33,770 nt of DNA from Chromera velia (GCA_018398765.1 JAHBMJ010001233.1:1-33770); one strand, 5' to 3'; positions 1-12,253 are shown, counted from the first letter of the stretch. A program made the numbers and translations. The notes: generated by a model from the letters alone, not told the origin.

Positions 1-225
<225 letters not shown>

Positions 226-553
226 TTGCCTGCCTGCCTGCCTGTCGGTCGGTCGGTCGGTCCGTCCATCGGTCGTTGCGGGTGATATGATGTGCTTGTC
301 TCTTTACCCGCTGGTCTGCTTGCCAGCGTCCCCATGTTCGTGTTTTTCTTCTGTCTGCGTTCAGACTCATTTTTCTTCCTGTTTGTCTGTCTATCTGTCC
401 ATCTGACGGTCTGTCTGTATCTCTCTTCGTCTCTCTACCTGTATCTCTGCGTGTCTGGCTTTCCGACAAGCAAAGAGAAAAGAAGAAATGCATGCAGCGT
501 CTTTCCTTTCCTGCCGGTTGGTTCTCTATCCGTCCATCTTCCTCTGAGTGCAG

Positions 554-3500
554 AAATGCGAAGACCCAGAGGAACGACAACTCGTCACGGTACGCGGTTT
601 TTGTTGCTTTGTCTAAATGTTGGCAGACTGTGTGAGTGTGTACAATGAAGGATGGATCAAGTGTGGAGTGTAGGGCCTGGAAATGAAAGACTGTTCTGAG
701 GACCTGTGTATTTCATACAGCACAGCCACCAAAGCAACGGTCTGATGCTGCTCGACGACAAGCCTCACTTTCAAACAATCAAATCACTCTCTGGCATGTA
801 AAGAAAAACCACACAACAACGTCGATCTTCATGGGTAGACTAGTTTGAGCTTTTGGTCGATGTCCTTCCTGTATTCCTTCCCTAATTCATTCTTCCTTCC
901 CTCCCTCTCTTCCTTCCTCCTTCCTTCCTTTCTGAGATTTCAGGTGTTAGTCTTTCCTCGCTTTTACTGACTTTCTCATTCTCCCTTTTGTTCTTGCAGA
1001 TTCGGCAGGTTCATGCAGCTCCTGGTGTCGGAGGGAGGGGGGATTCGGGGAGGTCGGGTCTCCAACTTCCTTCTGGAGAAGTCCCGTATCATTCTGCAGG
1101 GAGAAAATGAAAGGTCGGCAAGGCACGCATGGAGATGAATGCCCGTGTGTGTGGGGGGGGGGGGAATGGATGGGCAGGGGGAAGGGGGGGAATGACATAG
1201 ATGAAAATGTTCTGCAATGTTTGTTTCTGCTTTTCTTCCTGGTGAATAGATTTAGGCACAGTGGCGCAGTCGTGATTTGCAAGGGGACGGTCATTCCGTA
1301 GGAAATTGAAGGCCGAAGTGAAAAGAAGGTAAAGCTCAAGTTCCACCCGCGACTAACCCGACACACTTTTCTCTGGCCGACGCGTCGAGTTTGGTTCTCT
1401 CTTTTCCTGTCTCAATCTTTGCTCGTACCGTCCTTGTGCGCAGGTCCTACCACATTTTCTACCAGATGCTGAAGGGTCTAGACGCCAAGCGGAAGCAGGC
1501 CTACCTGCTCAGAAAACCCCAAGAGTATGAGTACCTGAAGCAGAGTGCAAACGTGCCCATTCCGGGGGACGATGCAAAGAACTTTGAGTCAGTCCGTCGG
1601 GCAGTAGCGGATCTGCTCTATTCTTTCGGAAAGCGGAGTATTGGATTTATGTGATGCGACAGAACAGCGGGGGCAGAAAACAGGGACGGGTGCGAGGCAA
1701 CTTAGTGACTCACTAAGGAGGCATGAAGACACAGCATCAGCGTGATCAGATCATGACCAAAGTAGCGAGATTGATTTCTCACTTTCCAAACATCGCTTTC
1801 TTTTCTCTCTCCTTTTTTTCGACCCCCCTTCTCTTCATGCAGGGAAGTTGAAGAGGCCATGCGGGCGATCCGTCTTACTAACGACGAGATTGACGGCGTC
1901 TTCCAGCTTCTTTCTGCCGTGCTCTTGACAGGGAACATCAGGTTTTCAGAGAGAGATGTTGTGGGAGAGGACGCACAGGCTGAGCTCGCCACTCAGGCAG
2001 ACTTCGAGGCCCTCAGCGGTCTTCTCGGTGTGTCCTCCCCTATGCTTCTCTCTCTGTTGACAAAGAAGAAGAGACTCACACCATCAGGAATCGTGGAGTC
2101 CCCAGAGAGCCCCGCACAGGCACGGGTGAACGTGATGAGTCTGGGAAAGGCGATCTACGACGAGATGTTCAACTGGCTGATCAGAAAAATCAACCAAGTC
2201 ATCGAGGTGCCAGACGACGGCCAACCATGGATGGGGGTGCGTCTTCTGTGGAGAAGAGGAAAGAAAGTGTTTTCGATAGTAGATTGATTTTCACACTTGT
2301 TCACATCTTACCGAGGTCTGCCTCTACGTGCAAGCCCTGAGGCGTTTATTCGTCCCTCTTCTGCTGCATTGCTCCCTCTTGAATGTCTGTTCAATTCAAT
2401 TAAATCCTCGAGGTTGTTGCCTGCCTGCCTGCCCGCCTACCTGCCTGCCTGCCTGCCTTTGAGACTTCCTTTCTTTGAGAGTGCTGTTCACTCTTTTTCT
2501 CTGTGTGTTCTTGACTCCTTTAATTCTTGTTTGTTGTTGCAGATTCTGGACATTTTCGGGTTCGAGTTCTTCGAAGTGAACTCATACGAACAATTTCTGA
2601 TCAACTACGCCAATGAGAGACTCCAACAATTCTTCGTGCAGTGCGTCTTCAAGGCTGAGGTCTGTCCTTTTTTTCGTTTCTCTTTCTTGTGTCTGTTTCT
2701 CTGTCTGCCTGTTTGTGTATTTTTTGAGTTGTCCGTTTGGGGTCCTTTCAATTGTTATTGTATACTTGATTGTTTTTTTGTGATGACCTCCTGCAGACAT
2801 GCCCGCACGATTCCTCATCTTTCTTTCGACGACCTTCTTTCGTCTCTTTCCCCTCCTGAATTCCTTCCCTCAATTGTGCAGTAGCTCTTTGGAAATCTAA
2901 TCGCCCATTTTTTTTTACACCGCTCATTTCGCCTTTTCTCTCTTAATTCCTTTTCTTCTTCTTTTTCTTCTTCTTCCTCTCGTGTGTGCAGATCGCCCTG
3001 TACAAGGCAGAGGGCATCGATCACTCGATGATTGTCTACCAGGACAACCAGGAGGTGATAGACGTCATGGACCATAGGTCAGTCAGTCAGCAAGCATCGG
3101 ATGGGAGTGGAAGGGGCGTAAGCAAGGAACAGGGCGATGTGTACATGGTATGAGTTGATGGGATGAGCTTTGTTGGTAAAATGGTCGCATGGGTATACCA
3201 ACAGACAGAGGGAAAAAGAGAATGTGGAAATGCACTTCTCTTGATTATCAAAGTTTGCAACAAAACACGGACCAACCGTTCGGCAGATTTTGATCCACTT
3301 GCTGACCCAGGCTTCTCTCTCGTCCTGGTCGATTCTCGCTTTTTTCTTGAGTTTCTCGTTTGTGTGCTGCTTTCCCCGACGGTGCGAACCCCCAGCTGTC
3401 GTGTATGACCAGACTTCAAAATATCAACCCTTCCTTCCCAAATTTGGCTTCTCCACTCCCTCCCTGTCAGAGCATTCGGCATTCTCTCCAAACTGGAAGA

Positions 3501-4466
3501 GCAGTGCCTTCTGGCCACAGGAACGTCCCAGGCATTCACAGCGTCCTCCAAGGTCTGTCTGTCTGTCTGTCCATCGATGTGAGGGGTCGGGCGGGGGGCG
3601 GGAGGGGGGGATTGATTGATTGGAAGAGAGGCTCAAGATAGACAGGGACAGTGTGCAACAGCAAAAAGAAGGAGCCGTCCTCACGCAACACACGCGCCTT
3701 TCCTATTTTCCTGACCCTTCCGTGTTTTGGACCCTCACCGTCCTCTCCCTCCCTCCCTCCCACTGTGCAGCAAGGCCTCGCGAGGTCCCCGTTCTTCTCC
3801 TCCCCCAAGGTCGACGCCGCGAAGAAATTCATTGTACACCACTCGGCAGCGAACGTCGAATACTACACGGACGCGTTCCTGGTGAAAAACAAGGACAGAC
3901 TCTCGGCAGACCTGACGGAACTGCTGAAGGGTTCTCAGAGCAACGTTCTCTCGTCGGTGTTCAGGGAAGTGGAGGTTCTAGATCCACGGAACATGAAAGG
4001 CAAATACATCGGCTCCCAGTTCCAGAGGTCCATCGCGGCGCTCCTGGACCTCCTGAATGCATCAGAAGCCCATTTTATCAGGTACGTCTGAAGGCACGCA
4101 GGGGGGCGAGTGGGGATTCAGTCGCAGAGACGTTCTTTTGCCGAAAGGGACGAGGATGATCTTCACAAGGCCACATTGTGTCAATCATGAATTGTTTGCT
4201 TGTATGAATGAAACTTTTTGTCTTCTCGAAAACACTCTCTCTGTTCTTCTTCCTCCCTCCGTCCAACCGACTGCATGCAGGTGCATCAAGACGAACTCCC
4301 AAAAGAAGGCCTTTGAGGTTGAACCTGCTCTTGTGGTCAACCAGCTGAGGTGTCTCTCCATCCTGGAGGCGATTGCGCTGCAGCACGCGGGGTTCGCATA
4401 CAGAGAACCTCCAAAGGTTTTCCTGAAGGATTTTGAGCTTCTCTCTCTCGCAGGGCTCGTGGTCAG

Positions 4467-4507
<41 letters not shown>

Positions 4508-4937
4508 TTGTGTCTCTCTTTCTCTCTCTCGGGTTCCGCACCATGGACACGTCGCTGCTGGTGCAGAAAAGAAAAAGGATGCGCAACAACGCAGTGTGTT
4601 CCAGAAAGCTTTGTGCAAGATCCTTTGGCATAAGTCTGGGCAGTTTTTTTCAGAGAGATGTTTGAGAACATTGCCCCACTTGAGTAAAATATTTTGGTAA
4701 ATGGTCCTTGTACAGTCCTACATGCTTGTTTGTGATGCTTCACGAACCGTGATCACGCATCGTGGTTGTTCTCTCTCAATCTTTCTCTGTTTGCCGTCTC
4801 TCCCTCTACCTGTCTGCCTGCAGTCCGACTTGAGCGATGGCTTCAAAGCCTCGAGGCAACTGCTCACGAACGTCCACTGCCCCACAACTGAGTGGCAGGT
4901 CAATCCGTTACAAAACGTACTGTCCAATTAGGGGGGT

Positions 4938-4971
<34 letters not shown>

Positions 4972-4972
4972 A

Positions 4973-5012
<40 letters not shown>

Positions 5013-8000
5013 TTGTGGAGACGCGCATTACTAGAGAATCAGTTGAATGATGCAAAACAAGAATCACTGAGTCGGTCTGTCTGATTGTCTCTCTCTCTCT
5101 TTCTCTTGGTGCATGCAGGTCGGGAAGACCCGTGTGTTTCTCCGGAAGGCAGGCCTCGGAATTCTGGATGCAGCTCGTCGGGACATTGTGAACAAGGTGA
5201 AGCCCCTGGCGCTTAGGGTGCAGGCGTGCTTCAGAGCCAACAGCGAGAGAATGTCAGTCAGTCGATCGATAGATTGAATGACCTGGACAGAGAGGCAGGC
5301 AGGCAGACAGGAAAACCGGGTAATGACTCTCTCCTCCAAATGTGAGGCAGAGAGGCACGGTACTAATCTGTTACCTTCTTCCGGTCCTCTGGCCTCCTGG
5401 CCCTCTTCTCTCTTTAGGATTCTCTTTTCATTCATCATCACCCTACTTTTCATTCCGTTGTCTCCTTAGTTCCACTTGGTATCCATGTATGTGTGCAGGG
5501 ACTACCAGCTCCAGCACTTCCGCATGGTGCGCATCCAAGCGGCGTTCCGAATGTTCCAACAGAGGAAGGACCAGATCGTCAGCGAGAAACTTCGAAGAAC
5601 CCTCACGGGATCGGGAGTGCTTCTCAGAGCCATCAAGTAAGTGAGTGAGGGCGCACATGCCGCTTCTTTTTATTTGATATGACTTGTTTTGATTTTGTAT
5701 TTTTCTGGTTGTGCTTTTATCTATGCAACCTCGAACGTCTGTTTGCATGTCGGGGCAATCAATGAGCTAAAGGAGTGTGAGTGTGAGTGTGCGGGTGGGT
5801 GAGTGGACGAGAGAGTTGAACGATCTCAAATTCTCTGGTTCTTGTGTTTTTCAAGGCTCTTTGCCTGTCTGATGTCATGTGCCTCCCCTGAACCATTGCC
5901 TTTTGCGCCTTTGCTTACCTGTGCTTGGAGAGTGCGGATGGAAGAATCGAGCGAATCAGTCAAATAAATTCGGTATGTGGGAAAACGCCGCTTCGATGTG
6001 CAAGTAGAGCTCGAGCCTCTCTCGTCGAGCTGGTCGAATTGTCTTCTCTGTTCTTCCTCTGACGACACCTCTGTGCAGGTTCAAGAAGAGAATGTCCGAG
6101 GTCGCAATCTTCATGCAGACCTCCATTCGCACACAACTTGCAAGGAGCTGGTCAGTGAGCAATTGGGCGGCTGTTCTCTTTTCCTTCCCTTGCTTCTTCC
6201 CTCCAAATTTCTCTCTTCTCTTCTCCTGTGCTTCCCGTTCCAATCCTTTCGGTTCCGTCACACCCTTCAGCACTTTGCTCAAGCGTTGTCGGGATGGACT
6301 TCCTACGTCAAAAACAATGTTTGTTAATGTGGCCAATGCAGGTATGTGTACCTCCGAAACAACCAGAGGAAGGTGAGGGCCGCAGAGGAGCTTCTGAGAT
6401 ACTGGGCGACGTACAGGGCGATGGAGAGGGCCCTCTTTTTGAGGAGAAAGAGGGACCAGGACGTCGCGTGCGAATGGATCCGGAGGGTCAGTCAGTTAGG
6501 CAGTGAGACAGTCATGTGGGGGAGGGGAGGATGTGGGAGCGGTTTCGGCTGTTCATTCTCCTGTTTATCTCTGTTCGATTGACCCGTCCGCCATGTCTTT
6601 TCTCTACTTTACGTATTCTTTGCTTTTCTTTGCTGCACCCCGCGCAGACTAGTTGATTCATTCCGAAGGATTGCGAGAGGAGGAGCTGAATGAAGATACA
6701 GTCATACAGTTGTCTCCGAAATTGGTAAATTGAGCTTTACGTTGAATATCTCTCTCACTGGCTACCCCTCCCCCTGCAGACCTGGATGACCGTGCGGGCC
6801 GTGAATCGACTGAAGACAGAAAGGGACACCCAGAAGATTGCCCACGCAGCCACAGTGATTCAAAGGGTCTACAGAGGAAGGATGACATGGCAGCACATCA
6901 TGAACCTCCAGAACATGAGGAGACTTCTCTGGCCTATGAAGAGACACGCAAAGAAAGTGAACGCTGCGGCCTCAACCATTCAGAAGGTCGTCAGAGGAAG
7001 GAAAGCACGCAAGCTCCCCTTCATGGCAGAACTTTTGCAACGGTCAGTCGGGGGCAAAACATTTTCCGAAGCACAACAGTCCACTTCCAGGTTGAGTAGT
7101 TTTTCCACCCGTCTGATGCCCCCCCGTTCGCATCGGGAAGTTGCAGGCCGTTCACCTTTTCCCCTCATTTAAGTGAGACTTGGGGTACACCAGTAGACGG
7201 TAAAGGCTACACCGAAGAGAGCAAATAACGAAAAACAGTTCCTTGAGTTGACTTCTCGGCAAAAATCGGAACCCTTCCTCCGTCCTATTTTTTTATTCAC
7301 TTCTCGGGGCTGTTGTTCCTGAATTGTTCTAGTTGGAAGTGCATGCTTGCAATTGCTGCAGGAAAGAATGTTGACGAGACCTGCTTGTTCCGACCCAATT
7401 TCCTCGCTTTACTCCTTCCTGTTCTTTTTGTTCATTGCCGCGATCCCTCTTCCTCTCTGCCTTTTCCCCTTGAATTCTCCCCTCTCCCCTGCCCTTTACG
7501 AAACTTCCAACGATCGATTGAGCATCCGCAGCGTCCAGGCCCTGCGCATCGGCTTCCAACAGCGTGCCCACACGGAGAAGGTGCAAGCGGCCATGAGGGG
7601 GTACCTCGAGCAGAAGCGCCTCCAGAAGCTGAGGGAAGCAGCAGTAGTCGTACAAGGCCTCCTGATTGCACGCCTCGAGTCACGACGGCTCCGCACCGTG
7701 TGCTACCTTGTGCCGAAACTCCAGGCCCTCAGAAGGGGCCAGATGGTGCGCAGAGCTGTGATGGAAGAGAAGGCCGCCCTCCTTCTGGAGATGGAGATGG
7801 TCCTCGTGAGGAAGCTGGAGAGGAGAGAGGGCAAACTCATGCTGGCCTTCAACAAGGTCAGGCAGAGTGAGAGGGCAAAGAGGGGTGGATGGAAGAAGAA
7901 AGAAAAGTGGTCTCTTACCACTGATGTAGCACTTTGCTTTTACTTTGCTTCTCTGTATTAGAGCGGTCCATTTTTCTTGACAGTCATGCAAAAAGAGGCA

Positions 8001-10594
8001 CTCAGATGCCAATGAGACGGCAGTTCGCCAGAACGAAATGAGCCCCTCACAGATTCAGAGGGCAAATGTATTCAAAGATTCGTGGGAACTTTCCACCAGA
8101 GAGAAGATTGATTTTGTTGCATTGTTTGTTGTTTGTTTGTACACAATCGCAGCTGCATGGAATCATTGATCTTCGTTTCTCTTCATTCATTGCGCACACT
8201 TCCCCTTGTGCAGGCTGTAGACGCAGGCCTCTTTACTCCAACCGGATTGCGCATTGGATTCCTCAAACAGAGCCTCGACATGGACGATGTCTACCCTCAG
8301 GGTGAGTCCAAGATCATCGGCTTAGATCATCGGCTTTTTTCCGGTGCTCTTTCTTTCTTTCTTTCTTTCTCTCTCTCTCCCTTTCTCAATTGGTGTGTGT
8401 GTCTGGGTGTGTGTCCCTCTTTGCCGCTACTTTCACATGTACAGAACTCGAGGAGCATTCCCTCCTGCACTCTCTTTCTTCAGGCTGGACCACGTGCATT
8501 CGCCACTTCCACCACTCAGAGGAGGAGATCACCCACGTAGGGGTGGGGGAGCACCACACGATCGTTGCCACTCGGAAGCCCAACGCCCTCAACCCCCGGG
8601 AGCACCACGCAGCCATCTACGCGTGGGGGTGGGACTACAGGGCCCAACTTGGAGTCGGGGTCCAGGAGGGGAAAGTCGGGTCGACATCTGTGGGGGTGCC
8701 CAAGGGACCTCTCGACTTTGGGGTGCCCCCTGCTCGGATGGCAGTTCGGCAACTTTGCTGCGGGGCGGAGCACACTCTGATTCTGGCGAACGGCACTGTG
8801 TTTGCCTGGGGGGGCAACACGTGGGGGCAGTGCGGCGTCCTCCCGGGGTCCCCTGTGGTGGGCAGGCCGTCGCCCATCGCGTTCAAGGGAAAGAGCGAGA
8901 TGAAACACATCAGGTAGGGGAGAGCCTGATTCCTCGAAGGATTGATTGATAGCTGCAGTGCGAGGGAAGAATTAGTTTTGCACCAAAAAAGCCGTGAACG
9001 GGCCAATCCTGGTCTCCGTCTCTCTGTCTGTCCGTCTCTTGAACCATCTGCCCCTCTGTTGGTCTGTCTGTCTATGTGTTCTGGTGTCTGTCTCTGAATC
9101 TTGACGGTGAAGCAAAACGGATTTTTCTGCTCGTTCGTCAACTTCTTCCAAAAATTTTTCTCCCCTTCTGCCTATGAACACACACTTAACTGCAGCTGCG
9201 GACCCTGGCACTCTGGGTGTTGCACTCGTGACGGTACTCCGTTTGTGTGGGGACGCGCAAAGCACATCGGCCTGGCGGGGCTGAAGTACGATGTGCTCAC
9301 GGTCAGTGTGTCCTGTGGCCTCCTTTCGATCTTTCGTGTCTTTGCTGCCTCGCTTCTTCCTCTGTGCATTTCGTCAAGCAATTGGTTCTTCATCCCCAGC
9401 TCGATTGTCCAACAAGAGTCCGCTGTATCTCCTTTCATTCCTCCACGTATGGACACTCCCTTGAATTCTCGTTGGTGCCTTTTCTTCTTCCCGTCTGCCT
9501 CCCTCCCTCCCTTCCTGCAGCCCCTGGCTCCTTTCTCTGGCATCACCGCTGAGTTCATCGAGTGCGGTGCGGGGTTCTCCTTCCTTGTGTCCAGGAAGGG
9601 GAACGTGTTTGCCTTCGGGACATCCTCCAAGGGCCACCTGGGCCTCGGGTCCGACCCAAAAATGCAGAAGGCAGACAGACCGTCGATGTTGGGCACTCTC
9701 TTCAAGTCAGCCTGTGCAGGCAGACAGACAGGCCACACAGTCACATTGAACTAAGAAAAGCAATGAAAGGGTCGGGGGGAAGAGAAAGAAAAGTGAGGAA
9801 AGGAGAAGTGGGAAGGGTGGTTTGCATTCAAAGCTTCAAACAAGCTTTCCCCCCCTCTTTTTGCCTACGCCGGCTCGAGGGCTTTCCCTTTGATGCTGTC
9901 TGTTTTGTACTTTCATATCTGATGCTATTTCCTCCCCTGTTTTCACACCATCTTGCTCCCGTTGGTCTCTCTCAGGGCGGGAGAGCACATAGTGGAGATC
10001 TCCATAGGGCATCACGGGGTCTTGGCCCTCACACAGCAGGGGCAGGTCTGGCAGTGGGGCAACCTGGAGACCTGGATTCCTCGAAAGAGACAGTATGGAA
10101 GACGACCGGTGAGCCTCCCCACCAGGGTCGACTTCTCTTGTCTTCGCACGGAGAGATTTAGGGTGGACGCAACGAGGGGACTGGCTGTGAAGACTGTGAG
10201 CTCAGGGTGGGGAGATGCGGTTGTTCAAACAGAGGGGGGAGACGCGCTTGTGTGGAGTTTTGTTGATGACGTGAAGGACGGTCTGACTCTCTCTCCCGCT
10301 GTCTCCACTGTTCCAGGGATTGACGAGAGCCGTCTCGCGTCTCTTCGGATCGTTGGGAACGGCACCATGCAGGCGGTGCTCTTCCAGCAACAGCAACAAC
10401 AGATCCCCAAAGCCAAGTCGAGGCTGGCAACATGGCAAGCAGCGCAGTCGACCAGCTCTCCCCAGACGCTGGTGCATGACGACCTGGCGGGGGGTGTGCA
10501 GGGGTCTCTGGGTCCGCAGCTGCTTGCACCACAGCGTGACGGGATTCCTCTTTTCGAAGCCGGGGGGCTGGAAGGGAGGGGAAGACGGGGATAG
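554..10594 (+). CDS. Myosin heavy chain with IQ neck and RCC1-like tail (MyoH-type), 5' partial
   Basis: An actin-based motor whose 5' end lies outside the window. Splicing joins 554-589, 1000-1113, 1444-1587, 1843-2236, 2543-2659, 2992-3077, 3471-3552, 3771-4081, 4281-4461, 4824-4898, 5119-5252, 5499-5636, 6079-6150, 6342-6486, 6780-7042, 7532-7856, 8214-8301, 8484-8913, 9196-9301, 9521-9705 and 9976-10594 (TAG). This gives one open frame of about 1,347 residues, with phases agreeing at every junction. Order: motor (residues 1-~540), neck with two clear IQ motifs (~540-870), RCC1/ATS1-like repeats (~880-1290), and a short Gln-containing C-terminus. Known: Toxoplasma class XIV MyoH has IQ motifs and an RCC1-type tail. 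Inferred: this is a relative, probably a cargo- or cytoskeleton-tethered motor. The class cannot be proven without the N-terminal motor. Introns of 300-490 nt contain only pyrimidine-rich sequence and simple repeats. Confidence 0.93.
2419..2458. repeat. (CTGC)n / CCTGC simple repeat in a myosin intron
   Basis: Imperfect CTGC tetranucleotides in the intron 2237-2542, about 85 nt upstream of the exon that begins at switch II. Confidence 0.8.
4473..4504. repeat. (CT)n microsatellite in a myosin intron
   Basis: A nearly pure CT run 12 nt downstream of the donor at 4462, in the intron 4462-4823. Confidence 0.85.
4941..5010. repeat. Compound (CT)n-(GT)n microsatellite in a myosin intron
   Basis: A CT run to about 4967 passes through a short GAGTGA step into a GT run ending at about 5010. 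It occupies about a third of the intron 4899-5118. Confidence 0.9.
5119..7856 (+). other. Myosin neck: IQ / light-chain binding region
   Basis: Exons 5119-5252 (3' end), 5499-5636, 6079-6150, 6342-6486, 6780-7042 and 7532-7856 encode about 330 basic, helical residues. Two canonical IQ motifs lie in exon 6780-7042: VIQRVYRGR and [12 protein letters not shown]. Degenerate candidates include [57 protein letters not shown] and [14 protein letters not shown] motifs bind calmodulin-like light chains. How many are occupied cannot be told from sequence. The region is Arg/Lys-rich and long, implying an extended lever arm. Confidence 0.85.
8214..10594 (+). other. RCC1 / ATS1-like beta-propeller tail of the myosin
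   Basis: Exons 8214-8301, 8484-8913, 9196-9301, 9521-9705 and 9976-10594. Repeats with the RCC1 signature (a CG..H/F block, then V.A/WG/FG....G.LG) are visible: [27 protein letters not shown] then [40 protein letters not shown] then [28 protein letters not shown] then VWQWGN, and a weaker [11 protein letters not shown]...VWSF. That is five to seven blades. In the RCC1 family such propellers bind proteins or chromatin; in MyoH-type motors the tail is thought to position the motor. The last ~75 residues contain a six-Gln run and low-complexity sequence before the stop. Confidence 0.88.
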
Positions 10595-11279
10595 GCAGCG
10601 TGCAGCAGTGTGTTCCTGGTGCGCCATATCACCTTTGCATTCTGCTTTCTTTAGCCTTTCAGAATATTGCGTTTGGGGAACTTTTGTAAAAAAAGGAGGA
10701 CAAAATAGACCCATGAAAGTAAAGTAAGACAATTAATGTATTGATTGATGTTTTCGCTTTGTTTCATGTAATTATATCATGCAGTCATACTCTCATTGTC
10801 ATCATCAGTCATACTCTGACATTACCACATGTTGCTAAGTCAAAGAAAATAGTAAATTTTTAAGCTAGTTTCTAAGTAAAATCAGTACCAAAAACTTAAG
10901 GAAAGTCTTAGGGTCTGGAAGATTCTATGTACAAAAAAGATTAAAGTATCATTAAACAAAATATGTATCATGCTATGTTTACCCATACGCCGTCTAATAT
11001 GCCGTGCGTTTCATTAAATGAAAACAGTTCATTTTTTACTGATAGTTGAATTTTCAAAAAGGGTTTACTGTGCATTCAAAACTACTGGTAACATTTTTTA
11101 ATATTATAAAACTTGTATAAGTTTTGACATGCTTTAGCTAGGACATGCTTTTGTCTTCCTTCGTTCTTTTTAAGATTGTGTATGCATGTACACTTCCCCA
11201 TTCAAAAACATACCGCAAAACATACGGTGAAAAAACATATTTTAAAAAAGTTTAAAAAAACTGTGAATTGTGTTCTACT
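10595..11279. other. Intergenic, AT-rich 3' flank of the myosin gene
   Basis: No coding exon is supported here. From about 10737 the composition shifts from pyrimidine-rich intron-like DNA to AT-rich DNA with many short A and T runs. The 3' UTR and cleavage site of the myosin transcript should lie near the start of this stretch, but no unambiguous polyadenylation signal is visible. Confidence 0.7.
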
Positions 11280-11895
11280 CTGACGGGGCCCATATATAGG
11301 TGCTCCGGCAGGCCCGGCAGGCCCCTCCTCTAGCCCAGCCCCTCCCTGCGCAGTGCAAGGCGCCTGCACTTATTCTATCCCTATATAGTATTCGATCCAT
11401 AGCACCTCCATAAATATTTCTAGCTGAGCACAGCGTTCTCTATCACTGTTTTCTCCATATGATCGATAGAATCAAGCATCTCCTCCTGTTTGACAGACTT
11501 ATGTGACTACGATCCCTAGCTATAATCCATAAATCTGTTGCACCATGTCTACATTGTTTAGACTGCCTGCAAATGGAGTCTAACTGGTACACAATCCACC
11601 CTGACGCGGCTCATACAGATACCCCGGCAGGCCCAGCATGCCTCTCACTTAGCCCCTCCCTGCACGATGCGGGGCGCCAGCACTTATTCCATCCACAGCA
11701 CCTCCATAAATGTTTCTGGATCAGCACAGCGTTCTCTATCACTGTTTTCTCCCGGTATCGCCCAGTGATCGATGGAATTAAGCCTCTGAGCTGCCTCTCC
11801 TCCTATCTAACAAACTTATGTGGCCACGATCCATAGATTCGTTACATCATGCATATCTAGACTGCCTGTGTATGGAGTCTAGCTGGTATATATGT
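11280..11895. repeat. Degenerate tandem duplication (two copies of about 300 bp)
   Basis: Copy 1 is about 11280-11600 and copy 2 about 11601-11895. They share colinear blocks: ctgacg(g/c)gg at 11280 and 11601; ccggcaggccc; tagcccctccctgc; cagcacctccataaat; agcacagcgttctctatcac followed by tgttttctcc; and agactgcctg at 11560 and 11859, followed by tggagtcta. The offset falls from about 321 to about 299 bp, so copy 2 carries deletions. Neither copy has a supported ORF; the 87-codon frame at 11573-11836 spans the copy junction and has no paralogue in copy 1. No transposon protein, tRNA or rRNA signature is seen. Confidence 0.8.
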
Positions 11896-12038
11896 ACATA
11901 TAATATTTGGCACACTGCATAAAGTAACATAATGCGATGGTGTCTATTCATAGGCCGATGGTGATAGCATATGATCTAGCATATGATAATGATGATAATG
12001 CAATACAGCATTACATACAGCATTGTCCTAGACTCATA

Positions 12039-12253
12039 CCTAGGCGCCGGCTAGAGAAAAAAAAAAAAAGATCTCCCTAGATCATCTATTTTTTTTTTTC
12101 TTTTTCAGTCAAACAACTGTTGTTCAACTGTTGCACAAGTGTTGTTTGTGTGTTGCACAACTGTTGTTAAGTGTTGTTCAGGATCAAAAAGTAAAAAAAA
12201 AAAAGATCTCTCGAGATCGTCTACTTTTTTTTTTTCTCTAGCCGGGGCCTAGG
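12039..12253. mobile_element. MITE-like fold-back element with nested hairpins
   Basis: The ends form an 18-bp terminal inverted repeat, 12039-12056 against 12236-12253 (CCTAGGC..CCGGCTAGAG), with one mismatch. The element is flanked by a possible 5-bp target duplication, ctcat, at 12033-12037 and 12254-12258, with one extra base on the left. Inside are two further hairpins made of an A-run, a GATC-type palindrome and a T-run: 12057-12099 and 12191-12235. The centre (about 12110-12180) is a cluster of caactgttg-like words. There is no ORF, so it would be non-autonomous. The family is unknown. Confidence 0.6.

Larger units (their letters stand above)
554..5252 (+). other. Myosin motor domain (switch I to converter)
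   Basis: Eleven exons encode the motor from switch I onward. The 36-nt exon 554-589 carries AKT..NDNSSR, and exon 1000-1113 continues with FGRF. Exon 2543-2659 starts with ILDIFGFE (switch II and relay), followed by [18 protein letters not shown]. Exon 3771-4081 holds the 50K/HCM-loop region and ends at SEAHFIR, and 4281-4461 continues with CIKTN and the SH helix segment. The usual SH1 cysteine is not seen in the stretch around [10 protein letters not shown]. Exon 5119-5252 begins [14 protein letters not shown], the converter-to-lever junction. The P-loop is missing only because the window starts downstream of it. Nothing visible suggests a dead motor: switch I and switch II residues are intact. 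Confidence 0.93.

Noticed and set aside
7360-7531. An earlier acceptor (ctgcag near 7361) for the myosin exon ending at 7856
   Set aside because: It gives a stop after four codons in the required phase; the acceptor before 7532 keeps the frame open.
11573-11836. An 87-codon frame in the intergenic island
   Set aside because: It spans the junction of the duplicated sequence, is not preserved in the other copy and matches no family I recognise.
11280-11895. tRNA, snRNA or rRNA in the duplicated sequence
   Set aside because: No cloverleaf, Sm-site context or rRNA core could be recognised by eye; kept only as an unknown repeat.
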